Part shown: positions 58,601 through 64,000 of the stretch, piece after piece
Layout of the letters: each line of letters starts with the position of its first letter
Position numbering within the stretch: position 1 is the stretch's first letter
DNA from: Thiotrichales bacterium 19S3-11
GTDB taxonomy: Bacteria > Pseudomonadota > Gammaproteobacteria > Francisellales > Francisellaceae
DNA length: 64,000 bases
NCBI GenBank assembly: GCA_021713295.1
Contig: JAKJJU010000003.1
Location: forward strand, 53,193-117,192
Direction of reading: 5' to 3'
Notes under the pieces: generated by a model
Told to the model about the DNA's origin: nothing
Database searches by the model: none
What the model saw: the letters and a program-made list of their open reading frames with translations, nothing else
Translations under genes and position numbers: made by a program

Positions 58601-59251
58601 CTAATACAGCCTCGGATACGAGAAGCAAAAATGGATGAAAGAGGTCCAAGGTATGACAGTAATCGAACTAAATTAAGAACATTGTTATATAAATTAGATG
58701 TTCGTCAAAAGAGATTAGATTCTAGGTTTATGGAATTACATAAAAATTCGAAAGAAGTTGATAGATATAGACGTAATATAGAACGTTTGAGAAGACCTAG
58801 CGGTGTCATAGATGAGATTATTGACTTTTTTGAGGATGCTTCAACTAAAGAGGATATCATTACCCGTAATAAGCGTAATATAGAAATTGTAAAACAAAGT
58901 GCAGCTAGGACTTACAAAAGGCTACTGAGAGATTTTGATGAAATAGTTGATCTACTACAGCAGTTGCATACTCTGGATAGTCATATATTTATCCAAGATG
59001 ACTATGAATTTATAGCGGGTTGTAGAGAATCTATTGAATCAATGCCAAGTGATTTAACAAATATTAGAGTACAGTCACAAAAAGCGGTTGAGCGTATAAA
59101 GACTAGATTATCGGAGATACGTTATGACAGTGGTATATTAGATATTAGAACTCCTGTCAGGTCTACTGCTCCTAAAAAAGCTGATAAACTATTTATGAAA
59201 TATGATGGTGCAACTGGAACGCCGCCAGGAAGAAAAGTTCAATTGGATTGA
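52601..59251 (+). CDS. giant multidomain protein: clan-CE cysteine protease, coiled coils and pentapeptide repeats
   Basis: From GTG 52601 (GGGAGG seven bases upstream) the protein has about 2216 residues with no signal peptide. Near the N-terminus, HNEAIILFPGTNKAIFIDPMGG and TQVQTDSYRCGDYTIAMVDKI form a clan-CE peptidase signature. His96 and Asp113 are 17 apart, and Gln142 and Cys148 are six apart; Ulp1 (H514/D531, Q574/C580, from memory) has the same spacing. FIDPMGG recalls FDPFG of adenovirus protease. Residues about 170-1000 are charged, helical and largely coiled coil. Residues about 1000-1030 and 1130-1355 hold pentapeptide-type repeats (ANFIG, GVDLSACNLEG, GVDLTGTTISNLDLRG, VNFRNVKFDHCRINNAKFRNC). 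The remainder is helical and basic towards the end. A host-directed deubiquitinase or deSUMOylase effector is inferred. Confidence 0.6.
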   Translation: MKEYIGLTSWLESKFVERVIHQKLSSQLNTAVSVPSLDDASSIGFALTRYNHLLGEQDRIPEPTSRTGYRTVGQPGGRNWDDYDHFVIPINTGAAHNEAIILFPGTNKAIFIDPMGGSIPVDRRRELAELGFTNVLSTTQVQTDSYRCGDYTIAMVDKILSEENPKEIGQERLSAISREVKQLNSVQLNRQRASYIKSYVTALDEDPLITTDQREVVISESLNEQLELIDDEFHSVFLSTESDLSVANHDRDARFRDSLVYRQYLSGSLTKENTQQRLRDQGIDEDFIVAVEDPLTQLSFEVEFLFESSPIFDEDELGSSVDDESFKRQQEIAELEKRIQINSGKELDYTRLVYDPKTLEDKSFWQIEDPFSNNCFLRQTLLFGQEKHLTEIHTLIEELNRPIDESSALALGEDEGETLKAFKELARVFPEIAPQLGKSVLVDELNRLAQIINTDQELEENDLKKIKAVITNDNFTNLVLTISSLQVVNEQVAGVEREIRKQLMSTSEYVDYQSARERLLNEKVQTSSKLYDLKHELFDIFGRALDVSATPIERDEILPMLQEFIKLEKRIGVYTEDSVNLKSQKEQSEALSSLIAEAKEFIKAYDSDQNLKKLRDQSQVKLQQYVELKEQRLGLGAKFQLIHGLINDADKAYSVKEPIKAREKFSDWDQYILDVYTDGLENLTIEALAQAMFKIYEKIIQAKVLSSDSERLLLRQLSSIGIDKRLLQSKELLSAHIRDMDITRHRNYGKAAELATAYFDHRIEKEKTQYLADNRLYQNSQRRLLDLEEGNQKKLNQIKKIMLPGGDISEKLSDYEGIKSTLKSVNKSILKLDQANEGSLDSYAKKNLELTKLALKEDKERLIILAKADYKERIKPLVSPDVTELPNIPFKIDELKNQLLALAGLTDEHVVGSSKLLFNKRKDELMDLSEKFDSLKYEIGESYKRCEQHIESDNESFYTNYKVLTEQVKQASEELISCQREVTQLVAWLTTQGVAEIRVPDSIELNFSGIDLRNVDLSKIKKANGDAYDFREVEFDNATLGSISKEELQHHFIAFTKTVGQPPIDLGALCRKFEIETEEAALKFVMQQYVEHFPFLPILDQTSMDEMVTNLDLIETKLKHNEGFATRFAENMTYVNFSTANFIGKIGHSGVSLRRSRMPKNLAGVDLSACNLEGTVFRGSMIDSTTQLNQYANNLKSAIVKPVKGSYINLRSHVFDGHLNDGLPKDLRGVDLTGTTISNLDLRGYIIDETTILDGVNFRNVKFDHCRINNAKFRNCMFGDNSSIKSDISGGEFTSCTFDGVEFGDANTHEIFNISATFLDCEFAGMTNFWDGCNFRDAHFNHVKLRDLYIGEIIAPTTGKAIQIDKLIGRELDITGEQSVWKNPQLTTIKSLTAEQFITQLSVYLNQLKQAKKSSSSIRKSVHAWVRQVASNIDSIDDCNQILWQFDQWKNESSGDVLKDKENPKWRLFNRYAEGSFFGRNKGKVSDSSVGAEICGLINQRLMYFDTHQRVKEMSDRFLPEDQYISKIMHQLLEGVDEEEIKKIGFKEIEIAFIQDIRQGVATFDRKGVERYKHLQESNEAYSDLDLKAMSEFIRGDLTDSLAEKNKYLLTIKMLKKVMVHFPERIDQVMGNLSPIELIHLSDALIVLDREGIGKRIVDSPSSQKLLREQVLTENLFAEFLRDSIEKALTKMNLEEQRYFLSKFLKTPLTNQDILTEEDIRVYFEEGLDSRELTTVIINKLPSINKLDVINELLLNFNNEYRFHKVSDEERHNQVKAKFIKYFDMNRFKKSRFNDVVDYIMKNYKLEKDQATQKAQRLFKQLGVTSHPPSVKWPAALEQTFEGCESYDQISEMITDWAKDKAEASQINAFVKQVIFDAVHRYHKAVGYDQKKVNERLAGIAEISSDSKKTTVTIMVKPSEGGQYTLEDLNGILAKLKDTRGRSSKVNRSEKAFLAAIEEQSSTARGAFREISGRGELVITTEGQLKDGLTLKKGFLSKAPLIQPRIREAKMDERGPRYDSNRTKLRTLLYKLDVRQKRLDSRFMELHKNSKEVDRYRRNIERLRRPSGVIDEIIDFFEDASTKEDIITRNKRNIEIVKQSAARTYKRLLRDFDEIVDLLQQLHTLDSHIFIQDDYEFIAGCRESIESMPSDLTNIRVQSQKAVERIKTRLSEIRYDSGILDIRTPVRSTAPKKADKLFMKYDGATGTPPGRKVQLD

Positions 59252-59320
59252 TGATACAAGTAACTCTACTGAGTTAAAATATCGGCTAAAGATTCTATTA
59301 CAAAAAATGTATCCCATATA

Positions 59321-59343
59321 CCTAAAGGATTAGGCATTTTTTT
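59321..59343 (+). terminator. weak intrinsic terminator after the giant gene
   Basis: CCTAA and TTAGG form a five-base stem with loop AGGA, followed by CA and an eight-T run (59336-59343), about 70 bp after the giant gene. The stem is short, so termination may be partial. Confidence 0.5.
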
Positions 59344-59458
59344 GCTTAGTAATCAATCTAATTATTTCAATTAAAAGACATAATAACTTGTCATAAGAAA
59401 TTGTTTGACGAATAATCAAAAAATAACTGGATATCATTCAATAACATGGAGGTTAGCG

Positions 59459-60754
59459 ATGACGCCAAGGGAGTTTAATAATCTATTTATCACTGTGTTA
59501 TCGATGATGCAAACGTTAGAAAAAGCAAATGCAAACTCTAATTTAGCGTTATTAAATCAACTAATTCAACGTGATTTGGTGCGATTTTTAGATCATTTAA
59601 ACACAGTGATTACTGATAGTTATTTTTTAAGTGATCATATTCAACAGCCGAATATAGATTACCTTAAACGAAACATTGATGACTTCTATGAAGAGGATGT
59701 TAATCGCCAGTGTGTGGGTAGATTAAACTTTGAAGCGATTATTTATTTTGAGGTTGTATTAAGCTGTATTTTTAAATTTAATCACCCACAGCTAGAGCGT
59801 TTTATTTCTGAGTTTATGAATAAATTAGTAACAGGGTTTCCAGAGGATGAACGACTTAATTTGCAACTTAAAGCGCTACATAAGATCAAACATGAGTTTC
59901 ATCTTGATGTTGATCTGATTAAGCCTATCGATTTTTTACATGAATTAAGAAATATACAAAGCCAACAGCTTGAATTAGAGCAAAAAATTTCATTTATAGA
60001 TAGTGATGAACTCGCAATTTCTATGCTGAAAACACAAAGAGAGCAACGCTTTAATTTACAAAAACAAATTTTAGAGTCTATTGCATATCTGTATTGTCAT
60101 GGTAGCAATCAATTCAGCGATTATTCAGGCATAAAAAAGCATAATCAAAAAGACGTTGAGCGAATATTTGGTCAATACCTTGATTATAATTATGGAATTC
60201 CACGACTAAAGCCTAAGTATCAACTCGATAACTTTAACTTTCAAAATGCCTTAACTACTATATTTAACGCATGTATTAATTATTATAACCGTTTTAGTTC
60301 GCGACAATGTGGCAGTATTGCAGATAGTCTATGTGCAGAAGTTAATCAATATAAAGCTGAGCTTAAAATGGAGGTACTATCGGGTAATGCTAGAGAAGGT
60401 ATTGTATATACTTATGCACTAGAAGCAGATACTTTGAAGCACGAGTATCAAAATCGCCTTGCTTTATTTAGAGCTTCAGGGAAGTTGGAAGAGCGTGAAA
60501 TGCTAAAAATGAGTATTCAAACACTTCAGCAAACCCCGCGTAATCTAATTCTTCAAGTACAAATAAACGTATCTGAGGCCTATCAAACACCCTTAGATGA
60601 ACACCAAAAGCCTAACTTGGCTATTCAGACTATTAAGGATGAAATACAGCCAGTTAAATCAGGTGATCAAGTAAAGTTACCTCAATTATCCTTTCTTGAG
60701 TTATCAATTGAGCGAATTTCACAACAAATTAAAAACACCACATTAAATAAATAA
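59459..60754 (+). CDS. uncharacterised 431-residue protein, candidate effector
   Basis: From the ATG at 59459 (GGAGG six bases upstream) the product has 431 residues, MTPREFNNLFITVLSMMQTL onward. It appears all-helical, soluble and rich in Gln, Asn and Leu, without signal peptide or membrane segment. I recognise no domain. Its composition resembles the 570-residue orphan at the left of the window, but I see no clear alignment. It lies in the same direction as, and about 200 bp after, the giant gene, with its own leader. Confidence 0.5.
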   Translation: MTPREFNNLFITVLSMMQTLEKANANSNLALLNQLIQRDLVRFLDHLNTVITDSYFLSDHIQQPNIDYLKRNIDDFYEEDVNRQCVGRLNFEAIIYFEVVLSCIFKFNHPQLERFISEFMNKLVTGFPEDERLNLQLKALHKIKHEFHLDVDLIKPIDFLHELRNIQSQQLELEQKISFIDSDELAISMLKTQREQRFNLQKQILESIAYLYCHGSNQFSDYSGIKKHNQKDVERIFGQYLDYNYGIPRLKPKYQLDNFNFQNALTTIFNACINYYNRFSSRQCGSIADSLCAEVNQYKAELKMEVLSGNAREGIVYTYALEADTLKHEYQNRLALFRASGKLEEREMLKMSIQTLQQTPRNLILQVQINVSEAYQTPLDEHQKPNLAIQTIKDEIQPVKSGDQVKLPQLSFLELSIERISQQIKNTTLNK

Positions 60755-60999
60755 ATAAAATAATAGTAATAAATAATTGCTAAATAGGATTGATTTTTTA
60801 ATATTTTAAATTTATAATGTTTCAAAAATATCACTTTAAAGTAAAGTAGTTAATGACTAACACCGAAAAAACGGTTACAAAATAATTTTATTAACTATTG
60901 TATTTATTTTTATACTAAAGTAATAATCGATTGTGGGGTTAGGAAACTTTAGAGCTTTTCTGACTGCTATTAATTGAGTTTAATTTTGGAGGTTGCAAG

Positions 61000-63177
61000 A
61001 TGGTTAAAGATAGAATTGAGGCATTATCAAAGTTTTTCCAAAATGGAAAAATGCAAAATTTTAATGAATTAAGTTATGAAAAGCAGCTAGAAGTTCGCAA
61101 TCAATTGTTAGAATTGCTAGGTTCTGTATTTGGTGAACTTAATCATGATGAGACAGAAGCTAGGAAACAGTTAGCAGATTGTAACCGAGAAGATCTTATC
61201 TTATTTCAGCTCGTAGTTAAAGTCGTCTATGGTGAAGCCAAATTTGAGGCCCAATCTAAATTTGACATAGTCAGTCGCTTTCTTGGTGATATAAAAGGTT
61301 TTTCATTAGAAGAACAAAATAACTTAAGGGCTCAAGCATTAGGAAAAATTACTGATGTAATTGGTGATAGTGAATTTAAACAGAGTGTTTCTGAGGGGAT
61401 AGAGCAGCTTAACAGTGACGAGATATTAAACAAACAATCTATTGATAGTGATTTTTCTAGGAAATATAGTGAAGCTCGTAAAGTCAATATGCTGCAACAA
61501 GATCAAGAAAACGAACGTTTATCATCTCAACAAAAGTTACAAGTTGAGTTTTTGCATCATATTATCCTTGATTATTACTCAGGTCGAGATGGTTTAAGTG
61601 CCCATAGAAAAGATGGAAGTGCAGATGGATATGAAAAGTATAAAAATATATTTCAAAACTTAGCAAACTTTACTAACTTAGTAATAGACCCAACTAGTGA
61701 CAAAGCTTTTGATAGCCTGAAAAAACAGACAATTGACCAACCTAATTTTGACTTTATAGCTGCAATAAATACTATTCTAGCGGCATGTAAAAAAGATAAA
61801 GACAATACAACTTTTCTTTTAAATGAACCTTCTAGTCTTAAGTTAATGCGTAGAATAAGTGATATGCTTAAAGAGGAGCCTTATTCTCGTCTTGGTTGTT
61901 CTGTTGAAGTAGATGCAGATGGTGAATATTCAATCAAGGGCATTGACAGGGCTAAAGAGTGTCGTGAGAATATTCAAAAGTTACAAGCTGATTTTAAAAT
62001 AATTGAGCGTGAGTTAGGCGAGATAAAACAACAAGCACTTAAAGATTCAGCTATCGAGCATCGTCTTAATCAAAATAGTCTATTAGATAAGAGCTGTCAG
62101 AGTTTACATCAGTCATTTTCTGATAATATTGCTAAAGCTGAAAAACAAGCATTTGCAGAAATTGAAAATATACAAAGTGAATTACAAAAATTAAAAGCTA
62201 AAATAGCATTATCAAAAAAAATGGTAGACCGAAACTCAGAAGAAGTAGATGAATGTAGCAGAAAGTTAACTGAAGGTGGTGTGAAATTAGAAGATATAGG
62301 AAAAGAGATTGAAAGTATTAATGAGCTTTTAAATGGGCAATATAAGGATGAACTTCATGGTTCTGTACATACACATGGCTGCCGGCAAAGTTTGGATGAA
62401 ATAGCGTCTAGAATTGAAATATTAGAAAGGCTAGTGGGCCCTGACGCTGTTAACGGTGTAATGGAAGATTTAAATGCTGCTCGTCATGGTTTTGATGATG
62501 CAGCAGCTACGTTGAAAAAAGCTCAAGAGAAGGCAGGTGAATTAATAGAAAAAGTATCAGAATTACAAGCACAGTCGCAACATAGTATAAGTAGTTCTAG
62601 CTCTTTAGATGATTCTTCTTTAAGTGATAGCGGTTCACCGTCAAAATATGACTCCCCACCACTTATTGATTTTCCGGTTGGTTCCTCTAGTCCCTTTCAC
62701 TATGGTGTAGGTTTAGAACTATCTTTGGAGACGTCTGCTCGTAAAGATAATAGGGAAAGTATATATAGCCATATTAAAGACTATTTGAAAGGTGGTGTTT
62801 CTAATGAAGATATTTTTAAATTACATGATACGCTTACCAATAGAGAAAGCATTCACAAAAAATATTTAGTAGATAAAGTTTCTGGTCCTTATAGTCGCTT
62901 TACTAGATTTAGCCCTAATAGCAATAAAACAGTTCAATGCAGCAAATCTTGGCATGAGATTGAGGTAGCTATGGTTGAGAAAATTGCTAATAATTTGAAA
63001 TTAGATAATCCCCAAGGGGTTTCAGTTAAGCAAAGAGAAGATTTAATTAATCAACATGTTTTTTTAAAAGGACATAGAGATTTATTTATTCGAGAATTAA
63101 ATCAAGAAAAACAGCCACCTTCTCTTTTTTCAAGTCAAGCAAAACCAGAGGGGGAAAGTTATTCTCAACATCTATAA
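61000..63177 (+). CDS. uncharacterised 725-residue coiled-coil protein, candidate effector
   Basis: The ATG follows GGAGGTTGCAAG. Residues about 1-310 are helical. Residues about 315-525 are a long coiled coil, with heptad-like runs such as QADFKIIERELGEIKQQ and IENIQSELQKLKAKIALSKK. Residues about 527-565 are a Ser/Asp/Pro-rich linker (HSISSSSSLDDSSLSDSGS). Residues about 570-725 form a second helical region with the aromatic segment YSRFTRFSPNSNK. There is no signal peptide and no known family. The long coiled coil, the phosphorylatable linker and the neighbourhood suggest a host-directed scaffold or effector, as inference. Confidence 0.5.
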   Translation: MVKDRIEALSKFFQNGKMQNFNELSYEKQLEVRNQLLELLGSVFGELNHDETEARKQLADCNREDLILFQLVVKVVYGEAKFEAQSKFDIVSRFLGDIKGFSLEEQNNLRAQALGKITDVIGDSEFKQSVSEGIEQLNSDEILNKQSIDSDFSRKYSEARKVNMLQQDQENERLSSQQKLQVEFLHHIILDYYSGRDGLSAHRKDGSADGYEKYKNIFQNLANFTNLVIDPTSDKAFDSLKKQTIDQPNFDFIAAINTILAACKKDKDNTTFLLNEPSSLKLMRRISDMLKEEPYSRLGCSVEVDADGEYSIKGIDRAKECRENIQKLQADFKIIERELGEIKQQALKDSAIEHRLNQNSLLDKSCQSLHQSFSDNIAKAEKQAFAEIENIQSELQKLKAKIALSKKMVDRNSEEVDECSRKLTEGGVKLEDIGKEIESINELLNGQYKDELHGSVHTHGCRQSLDEIASRIEILERLVGPDAVNGVMEDLNAARHGFDDAAATLKKAQEKAGELIEKVSELQAQSQHSISSSSSLDDSSLSDSGSPSKYDSPPLIDFPVGSSSPFHYGVGLELSLETSARKDNRESIYSHIKDYLKGGVSNEDIFKLHDTLTNRESIHKKYLVDKVSGPYSRFTRFSPNSNKTVQCSKSWHEIEVAMVEKIANNLKLDNPQGVSVKQREDLINQHVFLKGHRDLFIRELNQEKQPPSLFSSQAKPEGESYSQHL

Positions 63178-63179
63178 TC

Positions 63180-63875
63180 CTAAATCATCCGCTTTTTATA
63201 TTTACTGGTATAAAACATAATTGCTGAGACAACAATAGCAATAAGACCAATATAGAAAAAAACAGAGGTATAAACAGTTAGAGAATAATGACTGGAAATT
63301 TTTCCTTCGGGTAATCCCATTGTTGATGCAACATATCCCCCTAAAAGATTACCCACCGATAGAAACATAAACCACATACCCATGGTAAATCCACTAATAA
63401 TAGCAGGGACAAGCTCAGCAACCATAGCAACACCTAATGCTGAAATCATTAATTCACCTGTAGATTGTAAGAAGTAACTTAATACCAGCCACCAAGAGGA
63501 TACGATGCCTTGATCCGATGAAAGAAATTTTGAGAGATATAACACAATAAATGCCAAGCCACATAACAACATACCAGAGGCAAATTTATTATAGATGTTA
63601 TAGATGATATTTTTCTTTTTTAGCCAGATGTAAAAATAAGATAAAATAGGGCTTAGTAGGATAATCCAAAATGGATTTAACGCCTGAAAACTTTGCGCTT
63701 CTACATTGAAACCTAATAACGTATGCTTCACATTATTAATTGCGAAAAAATTGATTGATGTTTGCATTTGTTCATAGAGAATTTGGAAGATGATTGCCTC
63801 ACTCATTAAAATCAACGCAAGTATCATTTTACTTTTTTCTTTAGCTGTTACTTTGAAAAAACAGATTGACAAATA
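63180..63875 (-). pseudogene. C-terminal half of a POT-family (proton-dependent oligopeptide) transporter, truncated by an IS
   Basis: The frame encodes about 230 residues with six or so membrane helices: VTAKEKSKMILALILMSEAI, IFQILYEQMQTSINFFAINN, NPFWIILLSPILSYFY, YFLQSTGELMISALGVAMV (the conserved GE-x-L-x-S/P-x-G motif of POT carriers) and the C-terminal helices. Full proteins have about 490-500 residues, and the N-terminal half is missing. At about 63876 the sequence passes directly into the end of an IS630-type element, so the gene is interrupted or partly deleted. Any start inside the IS end would give only a half carrier, so it is unlikely to transport peptides. Confidence 0.75.
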
Positions 63876-64000
63876 TAGCACCACCCACTAATAAATAGTT
63901 AATTTATCTAGCACTATTTCCATAGCATCAGCTAAGGTTGTTTTAATATATCTCATTTTTTTTCTAATTGCTGTTTTAACTTTATGCCAGTAATGCTCAA
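63876..64000 (-). mobile_element. end of an IS630-family insertion sequence (runs off window)
   Basis: A TATA step at 63874-63877, then GCACCACCCACTAATAAAT, marks the probable terminal inverted repeat. IS630/Tc1 elements insert at TA and duplicate it. It lies just outside the stop of a transposase fragment read on the minus strand. The other end of the element is outside the window, so the repeat cannot be confirmed. Confidence 0.65.
63888..64000 (-). CDS. IS630-family transposase, C-terminal fragment
   Basis: The last 36 codons are visible, beginning EHYWHKVKTAIRKKMRYIK and ending DKLTIY followed by TAG. The opening matches the N-P-I-E-x-x-W-x-x-x-K motif near the C-terminus of IS630 transposases. 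The first Glu would be the third member of the DDE triad. The remainder lies beyond the right edge. Confidence 0.75.
   Translation of the reverse strand, partial: EHYWHKVKTAIRKKMRYIKTTLADAMEIVLDKLTIY

Overview
The window is AT-rich chromosomal DNA from a Gram-negative gammaproteobacterium. Evidence for this is the ubiquinone genes (ubiC, ubiA, coq7-type), minCDE, the rpsU-yqeY-dnaG-rpoD macromolecular-synthesis cluster, lipoproteins with lpoB, and an OmpA-type outer-membrane protein. A RipA-family membrane protein, a duplicated-permease ABC transporter with a C-terminal AAA-associated domain, and the general gene style suggest a relative of Francisella/Fastidiosibacteraceae or, less likely, Legionellales. 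This placement is inferred from family recognition only; no search was run. Several genes look like host-directed effectors, so a host-associated or intracellular lifestyle is probable.

Layout. 1-4.9 kb: a secreted GH5-type glucanase cut by the window edge, then two large minus-strand orphans (a leucine-rich helical solenoid fused to a HAD phosphatase-like domain, and an unrecognised 570-residue protein). 5.1-11.7 kb: housekeeping genes (DUF378 protein, rph, ubiC-ubiA, YdjM-like protein, groES-groL behind a sigma32-like promoter, ilvE). 11.9-13.8 kb: three lineage-specific small proteins, one with an internal duplication. 13.9-19.4 kb: a complete histidine-degradation operon hutG-hutU-hutH-hutI. 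19.5-20.3 kb: a small orphan that combines a BLF1/CNF-like Thr-Cys-His deamidase signature with a eukaryotic-type CAAX C-terminus. 20.3-30.9 kb: minCDE, an orphan FecCD-type permease, rpmB-rpmG, the two-gene ABC transporter, an OmpA-like protein, a glycosyltransferase and deacetylase pair, and gmk.

31-41.5 kb: a receiver-GGDEF-EAL protein whose receiver lacks the phospho-accepting Asp, a Coq7-type hydroxylase, rpoD/dnaG/yqeY/rpsU, ssb, rpsT and spoT. 41.6-51.7 kb: a small lipoprotein, tsaC, a RipA-like protein, a type-Ic aminotransferase, a three-gene sugar-acid-like catabolic set (SDR, amidohydrolase, class II aldolase), an HTH repressor with a degenerate S24-like half, cutA, a methyltransferase, and an lpoB / CsgG-like / COG3014-like lipoprotein operon.

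51.8-64 kb is accessory DNA. A 79-residue orphan and about 510 bp of AT-rich non-coding sequence precede a giant (about 2216 residues) multidomain protein. That protein has an N-terminal clan-CE cysteine protease signature (His-Asp-Gln-Cys, Ulp1-like spacing), long coiled coils and an embedded pentapeptide-repeat domain. Two further large orphans follow in the same direction. The window ends in a POT-type peptide transporter truncated by an IS630-family element, which itself runs off the edge.

The most noteworthy candidates for undescribed biology are the putative prenylated deamidase (19484-20320) and the giant CE-protease protein (52601-59251). No tRNA, rRNA or CRISPR array was seen.
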